Positions 7,958 to 16,401 of a DNA stretch of 64,000 nt are shown piece by piece. The notes under the pieces are model-generated. The model did not search any database and was not told the origin of the DNA. It saw only the letters and a program-made list of their open reading frames with translations. Position 1 is the first letter of the stretch, and every line of letters starts with the position of its first letter. This DNA is from Hujiaoplasma nucleasis (GTDB lineage Bacteria; Bacillota_I; Bacilli_A; Izemoplasmatales; Hujiaoplasmataceae): the NCBI RefSeq assembly GCF_013745115.1, contig NZ_CP051151.1:620001-684000 (forward strand), given 5' to 3'. The position numbers were made by a program, and so were the translations under genes.

Positions 7958-8647
7958 ATGAAAGAATCAGACTTAATTACAGGAACTTATCAAATGCTTG
8001 AAAAAGGGGTCATCTATGATGCAAGCAAAATTTATCATGATCATTTCCATCCCCTATTTAATGAAGTAAACTATTATCAAGTTTTATCTAGAATGGTGAA
8101 AAACAATCGACTAATTAAAGTAGCTAAGGGACTTTACTATAATCCAGAATATATAGATGGAAAACAAGTTCCTCTAACACACAAAAATATAAAGAAATTT
8201 ATGCTGCCATATCATGGATTAGGTTTTGCGGTTGGTGAATCATTATATTACCGGTTAAAACTTACTTCAAAGAAACCATCAAACTATATTTATTATGTAA
8301 ATCATATCGAGGAAAAGAGTAGAACCATACAAAACACCAGATTTATTAGAATTCATTCTGAAATTAATGATGATATTATGAAACATATTGAATGTATAGA
8401 TATCTTAGAACATTTTGAATCTATCCATAATATCAATTTAGAAAACTTCAATCAATATATCAGTTCATTCATAAACTGCTACGATGAGAAAATCATGAAT
8501 CATGCAATCAAAGTTATTAAACCTAAGAAAAGATGCATTGCCTTTCTTAAAGAAATATTAGATGACAATAACAACGATAACACCTTAGATTTGTATTTGT
8601 CGACAACTTCTAAATATCATATCCCTAAGTGGAAAACAGGATTTTAG
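7958..8647 (+). CDS. AbiEi-like (DUF6088-type) antitoxin family protein, orphan
   Basis: 229 residues with an AGAGGTG ribosome binding site. The N-terminal 65 residues form a winged-helix-like domain (YYQVLSRMVKNNRLIKVAKG). The rest matches the AbiEi-like pattern with GLGFAVGESLYYRLKLT. AbiEi proteins repress their operon and neutralise AbiEii nucleotidyltransferase toxins. No toxin lies directly downstream; the next gene is convergent and belongs to another AbiE pair. A 229-codon paralogue with a premature stop is at 11453. Both copies follow the same duplicated non-coding segment. It may be a solitary regulator or may pair with an RNA or a distant toxin. Confidence 0.65.
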   Translation: MKESDLITGTYQMLEKGVIYDASKIYHDHFHPLFNEVNYYQVLSRMVKNNRLIKVAKGLYYNPEYIDGKQVPLTHKNIKKFMLPYHGLGFAVGESLYYRLKLTSKKPSNYIYYVNHIEEKSRTIQNTRFIRIHSEINDDIMKHIECIDILEHFESIHNINLENFNQYISSFINCYDEKIMNHAIKVIKPKKRCIAFLKEILDDNNNDNTLDLYLSTTSKYHIPKWKTGF

Positions 8648-8676
8648 CAACTATGTGCTAAAATCCTGTTTTTTTT
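8636..8676 (+). terminator. Strong terminator overlapping the stop codon
   Basis: A 14-bp perfect stem (ACAGGATTTTAGCA at 8636-8649 with 8656-8669) followed by eight T. It includes the last codons of the AbiEi-like gene. Confidence 0.9.
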
Positions 8677-8683
8677 GTTGGAT

Positions 8684-9607
8684 TTAAACGATTAGTTTTT
8701 GGAAGAAATCATCAATTTCTTTTAATGATGTTTCTATGTCATCACAGTCTAAATCTCTAATGGATAGTTTTCTAAAGTCAACTTCTTCTAATTGCTTTCT
8801 TATGTTCTTCTTTTTAAACATTTCATACAGTTTATATTGATTAAATTCATCGTTACTAACTATTGTTCTATTTTTCCTATGTTTATGTCGTGATGTAATC
8901 ATTTGATTAAAATTATCAATGTCTATTGGAACTGCTTTGTCATAAAAATTCCAAATTTTATGGATATCATAAAAATCTCTAGCTCTCTTTTCTTGTGTTT
9001 CATCTAACGGATTGCCTTCTATATCATTTTTGAAGAGTTCTTTCTCTAATGTTATTTTTTCAAAAAATGTTCTATATGGTTCTTGAGTTAAAACAGCTAC
9101 TGGGTGCATATCAAACTCATCGATTTCATCTTGATCTAGATATTTAAAAATAATCGCTACTACGTTCTTTTCAATTACAGGGAAGGGATCCATAAATGTG
9201 ATTAGTTCAAGTTTAACTCTTTGGTCTAAATCACTCACAGCATTAGTGTCATAATATAAATACATTTCCTTAAAGTCAGCATACTTATCATTAGTGGCTT
9301 CACTATTCCATGCCCATACTGATGCAAGTTCGTTGATAATTTCATGTGTTGCTTTTTGTTTGCCTTTTCTGCTTTTGGCGGTTGCGACTAAATCAATATC
9401 TTCTGAAAAACGATTGATGATGTTAAAACATTTAGATAGTGATGTTCCCCCAATAAATACCAAATCATCGTGAATAGCATATATGTGTTCAAGTGCCAAT
9501 GTTACAAAATAGTCCTTTAGTACAATTGCTTCATCAATGTCTTCTTCCTGACTAGCTAATGCAATATAATTCTCAAATAACTCTTTATTTAGATGTAACT
9601 TCATCAT
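8684..9607 (-). CDS. abiEii: AbiEii-type nucleotidyltransferase toxin
   Basis: 307 residues. The nucleotidyltransferase signature GGTSLSK...RFSEDIDL (about residues 53-73) and later basic helices match the AbiEii/AbiGii toxin family. These act as nucleotidyltransferases, some of them on tRNA, and stop growth during phage infection. The start codon lies inside the upstream abiEi gene (23-base overlap), the usual arrangement of this type IV toxin-antitoxin pair. Cytoplasmic. Family assignment is confident; the RNA target is unknown. Confidence 0.85.
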   Translation of the reverse strand: MMKLHLNKELFENYIALASQEEDIDEAIVLKDYFVTLALEHIYAIHDDLVFIGGTSLSKCFNIINRFSEDIDLVATAKSRKGKQKATHEIINELASVWAWNSEATNDKYADFKEMYLYYDTNAVSDLDQRVKLELITFMDPFPVIEKNVVAIIFKYLDQDEIDEFDMHPVAVLTQEPYRTFFEKITLEKELFKNDIEGNPLDETQEKRARDFYDIHKIWNFYDKAVPIDIDNFNQMITSRHKHRKNRTIVSNDEFNQYKLYEMFKKKNIRKQLEEVDFRKLSIRDLDCDDIETSLKEIDDFFQKLIV

Positions 9608-10217
9608 AGACTACCTTTCTTACAGTTTCTCTGAATCCAGCATATCTCTTACCTTTATAATACTCACTATAATGGATAATTTCTTCTATTTTTAATCCAA
9701 GACTATCTAATATGTTTAGTAACTGACTTTTTGATTTTTCCATATTATAATCACTATAATCCAAATATTTAATAAGCTCTAAGAATTCTAAAACATGACC
9801 ATTTTCTATGTTGATTTCAAAAGGCGGATGAGAAACAACCACTTTCCCATCGTATAAATGTTTAGATCTTGTATGTATCGATACATTGTTTGATAAAATC
9901 TCATAAAATGAAGAAACTTGGGAAGTGAATTTATACTTATATAATAGGTATGAACCTGTCCTAATGCCTTGGTTTTTTTGTAAATACTTCTTATCTATAA
10001 CATCTTTAAGTGATGGTTTTAAATGCGAGAATTTCTTAGTAGAACTAGGAACATAATATATCCCATTTTCATAACGTTTTAATATACCAAAAGAAACCAA
10101 ATAAGATACCATTTGATTTAAAGTATTGATATTTTTAATCTTTAATACATCTTGAATCTCATCTCTAACAATAGGTTCTCTTTCATCGAAAGCATCCATA
10201 ATTATACTTGCATTCAT
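9585..10217 (-). CDS. abiEi: AbiEi-type antitoxin and repressor
   Basis: 210 residues with an AAAGAGGTGAT ribosome binding site. The N-terminal winged helix (about 15-60, EIQDVLKIKNINTLNQMVSY) is followed by the AbiEi C-terminal antitoxin domain (GIRTGSYLLYKYKFTSQ). AbiEi binds its own promoter and counteracts AbiEii. First gene of the pair; it overlaps the toxin gene, which fits translational coupling. Confidence 0.85.
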   Translation of the reverse strand: MNASIIMDAFDEREPIVRDEIQDVLKIKNINTLNQMVSYLVSFGILKRYENGIYYVPSSTKKFSHLKPSLKDVIDKKYLQKNQGIRTGSYLLYKYKFTSQVSSFYEILSNNVSIHTRSKHLYDGKVVVSHPPFEINIENGHVLEFLELIKYLDYSDYNMEKSKSQLLNILDSLGLKIEEIIHYSEYYKGKRYAGFRETVRKVVYDEVTSK

Positions 10218-10254
10218 ATCATCACCTCTTTAATGCAATATTTTTTATATAATT

Positions 10255-10283
10255 ATTATATCATTATTATACGGCAAAGTAAA
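10255..10283 (-). promoter_or_regulatory. Promoter of the abiE operon
   Basis: On the minus strand, TTTACT (10278-10283) and TATAAT (10255-10260) are 17 bases apart, with TG before the -10. The -10 lies in repeated TATAAT/ATTATA half-sites that could be the AbiEi operator. Confidence 0.5.
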
Positions 10284-10445
10284 CAAGATTAATTAGAAGA
10301 AAAAATAATGCTATGCTAAATGGTTTCAACTTATGTATTCTACCAATATTAACAGTTTTTGGCATTTAGTATATCAAAAATAAAAAGGATACCCAATCAA
10401 CAAAGATTAGTTATCCAAAGATGACTTATAGTCTCAAACATATAG

Positions 10446-10841
10446 TTACTTAGCTAGTTCTTTATAAGCAGCATCATATTCTTCTAAAAGATCTTCTGTT
10501 ATATCTTTTAATTTATCTTTCTCATAGATTTTCTTAATTGCATAAAAGGCAACATCATAATCAATATCCCCACGCCCATAAAGATTGATAATTTTTTTAA
10601 ACTTCTTAGGGTATGGTTTACCTCCAGTTAAATTTAATGCTTCAGCCAATTCTTGTTCTTTAACTGTAATATCCATACTTGGCATTTTCATTTTAAATGG
10701 CAACCCATTGTTTAAAACAATCTGATTCAAAAATATATCAATGGCTGTAGACATATTTATACCAAGTATCTCTAAAATATCTTCTACGTCTTTTTTTGTT
10801 TTTTCATCAACTCTTACATTAATATACGCATTTTTACTCAC
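10446..10841 (-). CDS. RelB/DinJ-family antitoxin without a visible toxin
   Basis: 131 residues from the GTG at 10841, chosen because AGAGGTG lies just upstream; a longer GTG start at 10859 lacks a site. The first 50 residues (AYINVRVDEKTKKDVEDILEILG) are a ribbon-helix-helix domain of the RelB/DinJ type. The tail of about 80 residues (DVAFYAIKKIYEKDKL) is longer than in classical RelB. The usual RelE/YafQ toxin would be downstream, but the next gene is abiEi with no open frame between. It is either orphan or a regulator of other operons. Confidence 0.7.
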   Translation of the reverse strand: MSKNAYINVRVDEKTKKDVEDILEILGINMSTAIDIFLNQIVLNNGLPFKMKMPSMDITVKEQELAEALNLTGGKPYPKKFKKIINLYGRGDIDYDVAFYAIKKIYEKDKLKDITEDLLEEYDAAYKELAK

Positions 10842-10956
10842 AGTATCACCTCTATACACATTGTAACACTTTTGTTATACAATATGAGTGAATAAAAAAC
10901 AAAAACATGTTTTCTAACCACTATTGATTGTTTTACCATTATTTTCACTTTTATTA

Positions 10957-11190
10957 CTTGATTTTTACTATTTTTAGTTTTCACTTATTGCCTTAATATA
11001 GGCCATATGTATCATTTCTTATGGGTAGAATAAAACACTAATTATAAAAACCGATAAAATCCAATAAAAAATACAGGAAATCATCCTGTAAATCTTAATA
11101 AATTTGAAAATGTCATTTTTTATGTCAAAGGTTGCAGTGATTCATACATAGAACCGACAGTCCTTTCAGAAGGATGTTGGTGCCGTTCAT
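10957..11190 (+). repeat. Duplicated non-coding segment, copy B
   Basis: Partner of 7283-7520, with the same order of blocks and substitutions throughout. The copies are diverged, so the duplication is not recent. Confidence 0.8.
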
Positions 11191-11228
11191 ACAAAATTCA
11201 AAAAGTCAAGTAAAGAATGACTTTTTTT
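11123..11228 (+). ncRNA. Candidate small RNA with covarying hairpin, copy B
   Basis: ACCGACA (11153-11159) pairs with TGTTGGT (11175-11181) around an inner stem TCCTT/AAGGA. AAGTCA...TGACTT plus a T run (11203-11228) is an intrinsic terminator. Compared with copy A, the inner stem has a T-A to C-G change on both sides. The outer GTTGCA/TGCAAC stem of copy A is lost here. Confidence 0.5.
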
Positions 11229-11452
11229 ATCTTTATATAGACCTTAACACTACTTCCGTTTCATAACAAAATACATTGGTTTCATAACAACGACACAAGA
11301 AATACAGTTCTAGAAAGCAAATTACTCATGCGTGTTTTTTATAATCAGTGTTCAACGTGTCAAGACGATATATCATTTTACGTTTTCAGTATAAAGGATT
11401 TTTTCTAAATTCTTTTATACTGGTATCATATTAGGACAAGGAAGTGAACAAC

Positions 11453-12142
11453 ATGAATATAACAAATGAAGTGAAAGAAGTAATCCTTGGGCTGCCAAAG
11501 AATCAGCTGTTTAATTCAAGTGAAATTTATAAAAGATATTTCATCGATTTTTGTATAGAATCGACTTATTTAAAAATTATAAATCGCATGCAAAAAGACT
11601 AACTAATTATCATGTTTCAAAAAGGTATCTTTTATCTCCCTAAATACCATAAAGGTAAACGTGTCAATATTAGACAATATCAAATCAAATCTTATGTCTT
11701 CTCTAATAACAACGATGGTGTTCTAATAGGTGATAGATTATATTATCGTTTAAAATTATCTAACGTGATGGCAAAAGAGTTTCTTTATTATACGAATCAA
11801 ATAGATGAGCGATCAAAGAAAGTCGGTAACGCAAGATTCATTTACTTACCATTTGATTTTGATCCATCGACCTCTACTATCATTCAGCTCATGGATATCC
11901 TTCGTAATTTCCATAAAATAGTTAATATTGATCTTAATGAGTTTCATAAATTTTTATACCTAAATATAAATTTATATGATGATGTAGTCTTTTATAAAGT
12001 CCAAAAATTTATAAAATATCCAAAACATGTTATTGCATTTTTAAAATCCATTCTAGATGATATAGGTGTTTATAATGACCTTGATAAATACTTATCTACA
12101 AGAAGTGTCTACAAGATTCCAAATTGGAAATATGCAGCTTAG
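11453..12142 (+). pseudogene. AbiEi-like gene broken by one in-frame stop
   Basis: From the ATG at 11453 the frame runs to 12142, exactly 690 bases, the same length as the intact paralogue at 7958. It is interrupted only by TAA at 11600-11602 (codon 50). The sequences align through the stop: RMVKNN in the paralogue against RMQKD-stop here, then KGLYY against KGIFY. Downstream similarity is clear (DRLYYRLKLS; YTNQIDERSKK). Either a recent inactivation, a sequencing error or a recoded stop. A fragment restarting at the ATG 11612 would lack the DNA-binding domain. Confidence 0.85.
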
Positions 12143-12655
12143 AAAATTTTTATACCATATGATAAATTATTACATTTCACAAAAAAATCGGAAACTCAAA
12201 AGTCTCCGATTTATATTATATATGTATGTTTTTATGATCTATCTTATCTTTTCTAACAATAGTATTCGTTACAATTGTGTTAGGTGGTATGTAATCAGTT
12301 CTATTACATTCGTATTATTTTTGTGACATTTATTCTAATGATATGAGAATATTTATCACAGATGTGGAGATTGATATAAAGTTGAAGTGTAATCAAATTA
12401 TGTGTCTATCAATTCAAAAAAAATATATTGTCATTATCTGGCGATTTAATAATAACGGGTACATAATGACACATAACAGACAGTTCTCACAATGACAGTC
12501 CTTACTAAAGGGTCAAGGGCCAATTCACAATCTTAAAACCTCAGTTATAATTCTTGAAAAACCCATAAATGTTCATCAGATTTAGAACCATATCAAACCT
12601 ATTTAAAAAGTATTATATTGCAGTTTATATATGAATTATACATTTATAACGTATT
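12143..12655. other. Non-coding region with terminator and degenerate hairpin repeat
   Basis: The hairpin AAATCGGA...TCCGATTT at 12185-12213 is a likely terminator of the AbiEi-like copy. A degenerate member of the hairpin family, GACAGTCCTTACTAAAGGGTC, lies near 12494-12514, again with CCTT/AAGG pairing. The rest is AT-rich with no recognised feature. Confidence 0.5.
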
Positions 12656-13942
12656 TTATTGCGTATTAAATAAAATGAACTGATTCTTAATAAACTCTTT
12701 TTCTTTTATATTTAAAAACGCTTGGTCTGCAAATTTATCCCATTTTAATAAAGATTTTCTCACATCGTTAATAATTGTCTTTGCTTCTTCAGGTTTTATT
12801 TTCATTTTTTCCGCGGATTTTAACATATCGTCCATAGTGAAATCATGATCCTTTGAATTTATTGTCATTTGATGTCTTGATGTCCACTTTCCCTCAGGAT
12901 TAAATGAATAGGTTATATCATATGCTGGCGATAATGCCCACTCGCCATTTTTATTCATAAGAAAAGATATATTCTTTACATGATCATCTTGATTTCTAGA
13001 CATTACATTAAAAACCATTCTTCTAAAAAATTGTTTGTTTTCGCTTAGTTTTATACCCATAATATACATGATATCAGTTACACGCTCATAACTCATTATT
13101 CCTGGCTGATTATAATCAACATGAGCCAGTGCGCCCAATGTTTGCATATGAAGTTTTTCCATATCACCATTGGAGTTTACAAATCTGTCAAATCTCTTAG
13201 TCATAAAATGATAATAGCCATCTTTTTCAATTAGTCTTGATTCAGTCATAATGATTTTTGCATCTATCGCCATTAAGTAGTAAGCATATTCTCTCCTAGT
13301 AAATGATGATTCTTCTTTTTGATCAACACCATCAAGCTTTAGTAGCCAATACGAAAAACCACTTCCTGCATCAATTTGTCCTGATTTAATCACTCCAGTT
13401 TTTTCATTGTAAGCTATAATGGCTTTTGCTCTAGCACCACCAGCTGACGTACCAACTTTAATAATTTCTTCGAGTTCATCTTCACGTTTAGCAATAACAT
13501 TTTCTTTTGCATTTAATATTTCATTACTTAATTTGACTAGATTGTCTAACTCAATGTCTTCAACCTCATTAAATCCATTATATTTTGAGGGATAATATTC
13601 TAAAGCCCCCATCCCTCTTTTACCAACATAGCAAAGTCTCTCTATAATATTAAATGAATCAATACTTCTGTCTTGTGATTTTAACCAAGCATTTATAATC
13701 TGATCACCATATCTATCTGGTAGTGAATCAGAAAGCAATCCAGGTAATCCTTTAAAAGCATTTAAATGGAGTGTTTTAAACTGATAAATTTCTCTAGACA
13801 AAGGCATCATTATCGGTGATAAATTTATACCGCTATGAACAAACTCATCATCATATTTAAAATATACATATGGTGAATCCTCATCAATTGAAACGGCTGC
13901 TATTCTTTTCCCCCACAATCTTACTTCTGCAACAGTCATCAT
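12656..13942 (-). CDS. hipA: HipA-type serine/threonine kinase toxin
   Basis: 428 residues from the ATG at 13942, which overlaps the hipB stop as ATGA. The HipA N-terminal domain contains GLPGLLSDSLPDRYGDQII. The Gly-rich loop TSAGGARAKAI, the catalytic loop NQDDHVKNISF and the metal-binding PAYDITYS are all present, so the kinase should be active. HipA kinases phosphorylate glutamyl-tRNA synthetase or related targets and induce dormancy. Paired with HipB on the same strand. Confidence 0.88.
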   Translation of the reverse strand: MMTVAEVRLWGKRIAAVSIDEDSPYVYFKYDDEFVHSGINLSPIMMPLSREIYQFKTLHLNAFKGLPGLLSDSLPDRYGDQIINAWLKSQDRSIDSFNIIERLCYVGKRGMGALEYYPSKYNGFNEVEDIELDNLVKLSNEILNAKENVIAKREDELEEIIKVGTSAGGARAKAIIAYNEKTGVIKSGQIDAGSGFSYWLLKLDGVDQKEESSFTRREYAYYLMAIDAKIIMTESRLIEKDGYYHFMTKRFDRFVNSNGDMEKLHMQTLGALAHVDYNQPGIMSYERVTDIMYIMGIKLSENKQFFRRMVFNVMSRNQDDHVKNISFLMNKNGEWALSPAYDITYSFNPEGKWTSRHQMTINSKDHDFTMDDMLKSAEKMKIKPEEAKTIINDVRKSLLKWDKFADQAFLNIKEKEFIKNQFILFNTQ

Positions 13943-14277
13943 TTTTTCTTCCATTCCCAAGAAGAAACTTTTTTTGTATTTTTAGAAGAAGCTCTTTTTT
14001 TGCCATGTCCTAGTTTTAAAACATCAAAAGGATTCACTTTAATTTCTGGGAATAACAAATTAATTTCTGGTAGAAGTCTTAGAACTCTTAAAATAGACAA
14101 CAAGTTATCCAAAGATATGTTTTCTCCATTTTCTAATCCGCTAATGGTTCTTTGTGATACCCCAGACTCTATCGCTAACTCTTTTTGTGTAATATCTAAA
14201 GCGATTCTTCTAGCTTTCAGTCTTCTTCCAATTTCTTTAATAATTATATCGTTAGTTTCAAATCCTTGAATTTTCAT
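13939..14277 (-). CDS. hipB: HipB-type XRE antitoxin
   Basis: 112 residues from the ATG at 14277, chosen for GGGTGAT just upstream; a longer frame begins at 14322 without a site. A classic XRE helix-turn-helix at about residues 12-68 (LDITQKELAIESGVSQRTIS) and a short basic tail. It binds its own promoter and holds HipA inactive. First gene of the hipBA operon. Confidence 0.85.
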   Translation of the reverse strand: MKIQGFETNDIIIKEIGRRLKARRIALDITQKELAIESGVSQRTISGLENGENISLDNLLSILRVLRLLPEINLLFPEIKVNPFDVLKLGHGKKRASSKNTKKVSSWEWKKK

Positions 14278-14882
14278 TTTATCACCCATATATATTATAC
14301 AATATAAAGTTTTATAATGCAATATGTTGCATTAAATTATTGGTTTTTTATTATAAAAAGCAATATATTACTTTTTAAACTATATAACATTAGGGATGAT
14401 TCCATACTAAGTCAAACAATCTTTATCCATTAATATCAGCGGTTTTAATGATGTATGAATCATAGTAATCATACCTAATATATATACCTCCCAATAATAT
14501 AGTGAATTATCTTTCAGTGAACTATCTTTCATTAATGCATTATAATTATATATCAATAGGAACTAAAGACCATCTTTTTAATCTTAATGAAATCATTTCA
14601 TTGCTACATACATGGGTTTCATAAGAACAGACAGTTGTAAATGATGGGGCTGTGCGTCGCGGACCTTCATCAAAGACTGTCTGTTTCAATGAACCCCTTC
14701 ACTTTGAACATACTTTTTTCCTTCTAACCCTGCACTTTAAACTGTTTTCATCAAGATTTTTTTGTCAGAGTTACAAGTCTGTTTAATATCTCCATTAAGA
14801 GCATAATCGATGTTTTCTTATGGAGATTTTAAATCCCCTCAAATCAGTTGATTAATATAGATTTATGATTTAAGTCCTCTAA
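14278..14882. other. Non-coding region with a large GC-richer stem-loop
   Basis: 605 bases. The main feature is a 60-base stem-loop at 14626-14685: AACAGACAGT pairs with ACTGTCTGTT, nested TGATG/CATCA lies inside, and the centre is unusually GC-rich (CTGTGCGTCGCGG). The left part is the hipB upstream region with poly-A/T tracts. A TTTCAGTGAACTATCTTTCA-like repeat is at 14513-14533. Confidence 0.6.
14626..14685. repeat. 60-base nested inverted repeat
   Basis: Perfect 10-bp outer arms (14626-14635 and 14676-14685), with nested TGATG/CATCA inside. The arms resemble the ACAGACAGT motif of the hairpin family at 7457 and 11123, so it may be a back-to-back pair of family members. Confidence 0.6.
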
Positions 14883-15836
14883 TTAAGTGTTATTTTCAAT
14901 AAAAGCTTTAATTTTCTTTATCAGGTAATCACCAAATATATCAATATTTTCTTTTCTAAATCCAAATACTTTTTCTAGAGTAGTCTTATCTTGAGGTTTC
15001 ATTCGAACTATATACTTAGCAACTTTATCTGTATATACATCTTCTTCACTTAAATTATTGTATTTAGCAATTTTGCTTCTCTCAGAAATTAAGATTTCAT
15101 ATAATAAAGAATCATTTTCTTCAAAGTACGTTTCTTTAGATAATTTGTTTATATATTCTAAAACTTCTTTACCAAAAGTATGCACTCGCTTTTTTCCAAA
15201 ACCTGTGATATTAGACAATTCTTCTATATTTTTAGGCATTTCATTTATTAGTTCATACATCATTTTATTATTGAATACTGTATAAACTGGATATAATTTA
15301 TATGTCTTACTTATTTCACTTCTAAGTTTTTTAAATCCTTCAATGATTTCACTAGGAAAATTATCGACATTAGAATCAGTTTGCTTAATTTCTTTCTTAG
15401 ATAATTTAGCTTTTCTAAATTTTACATTGTGTTTCTTGGTTTCCTCTAAAAATTCAATAACATTTTCTCTGTTTAATATTTGAATATCATTATTTTTTGC
15501 AGTTGTAATTGCAGCTGGAGTTAAATCACTGGTAGTGATTATCCAAACTTGATCTAAGTTATAATGATTCTTTCCATCAAGCATTGTTCTAATCTCAGTT
15601 GGCCCAACTTTGCCTTTCCATCTCTTTGCTTGTATACCAACAGCTTTCGATCCATCTAATGATGGTAACTTAATAGTTAAATCAATACCTTTGTCATTAG
15701 TATCATCTGTCATTCTTGGATGATATTCTAAAACTTTAAAAAATTCAAAAAGAAATACTTCAAATTCTTTACCTGTAAATCTATCAATTTCTTCAATTGT
15801 ATTTGGAAATTCGTATTCAAAATTGAATAACTTCAT
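14883..15836 (-). CDS. Mrr-like restriction endonuclease with two HRDC domains
   Basis: 317 residues with an AGGAGGT ribosome binding site. The N-terminal domain (1-135) is a PD-(D/E)XK nuclease of the Mrr_cat type: FTGKEFEVFLFEFF, NDKGIDLTI (catalytic Asp) and GIQAKRWKG (catalytic Gln-x-Lys). Residues about 160-235 form an HRDC domain (PKNIEELSNITGFGKKRV), and about 243-315 form a second, HRDC-like one (DKTTLEKVFGFRKENI). HRDC domains bind nucleic acid in RecQ helicases and RNase D. The protein is likely a modification-dependent or foreign-DNA nuclease. It stands alone, with no methylase beside it. Confidence 0.75.
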   Translation of the reverse strand: MKLFNFEYEFPNTIEEIDRFTGKEFEVFLFEFFKVLEYHPRMTDDTNDKGIDLTIKLPSLDGSKAVGIQAKRWKGKVGPTEIRTMLDGKNHYNLDQVWIITTSDLTPAAITTAKNNDIQILNRENVIEFLEETKKHNVKFRKAKLSKKEIKQTDSNVDNFPSEIIEGFKKLRSEISKTYKLYPVYTVFNNKMMYELINEMPKNIEELSNITGFGKKRVHTFGKEVLEYINKLSKETYFEENDSLLYEILISERSKIAKYNNLSEEDVYTDKVAKYIVRMKPQDKTTLEKVFGFRKENIDIFGDYLIKKIKAFIENNT

Positions 15837-16109
15837 TTTTACCTCCTATTGAATGATTGCATTTATCCTTGTATTAAAAATTATACTCATCAATAGGTAT
15901 TTTTCTTTAAATTTAAATTTGTATTCTTGAACAAGATCCGAATCATCCTTATAATCCAACATTTACCTCCGATAGAAAATATTCTATTTGAATTTTGTTT
16001 TTTTAATTTCAACTTAAAATCATTGTTTTATTTTGGTACTAATGGGAGTATACAGTCATTAAAGGAAATATCCTTGATCATTTAGAAGCTTAAATATATG
16101 TTATTTATA
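15837..16109. other. AT-rich intergenic stretch
   Basis: No gene, hairpin or repeat that I can support between the Mrr-like gene and the small membrane ORF, apart from the upstream region of the Mrr-like gene. Confidence 0.4.
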
Positions 16110-16226
16110 TTACTTCTTAACAATGGCTTTAGTGCTTCGAGAGAAAAACAGGATGATAATATAAATTGCTACGGCAGTTAATGTAAGAAAGATGCTAACT
16201 TCCATATAATTTACACTCTCATCCAT
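16110..16226 (-). CDS. Small single-helix membrane protein
   Basis: 38 residues. One hydrophobic segment (SIFLTLTAVAIYIIILFF) and a basic tail (SRSTKAIVKK). The start overlaps the stop of an upstream remnant as ATGGATGA, which suggests former translational coupling. The composition is like small accessory subunits of membrane complexes, but no family was recognised. Confidence 0.35.
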   Translation of the reverse strand: MDESVNYMEVSIFLTLTAVAIYIIILFFSRSTKAIVKK

Positions 16227-16358
16227 GAAATGCCATAGCTGCTACTGCAGAAAAAAGCGCTGCACCTTTAAATAATGTATTGATGTGAGATCATATCCAA
16301 GTGCAGTTCTTTTAACTAAGTAATAAGCTGAAAAAATAGATAAGGGAACAATAAAACC
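16219..16358 (-). pseudogene. Remnant of a small membrane protein gene cut by IS66
   Basis: Reading away from the IS66 end, one frame gives FIVPLSIFSAYYLVKRTALG. After a +1 shift it gives KGAALFSAVAAMAFHG and a stop. The upstream part continues beyond the other end of IS66 (18747-18790). The 8-base direct repeat CAATAAAA flanks the IS. So the gene was interrupted and also carries a frameshift. Confidence 0.45.
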
Positions 16359-16401
16359 GTGAGCGTTTAAAATAATACGTCAAAGTAAAAACAGACAACT
16401 A

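Larger units (their letters stand above)
10842..11452. other. Non-coding region with duplicated segment, copy B
   Basis: 610 bases without a gene. It carries the second copy of the duplicated segment (10957-11190), a minus-strand terminator-like hairpin (11072-11090) and a small RNA candidate with terminator (11123-11228). The promoter region of the AbiEi-like pseudogene lies at the right end. Confidence 0.65.
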
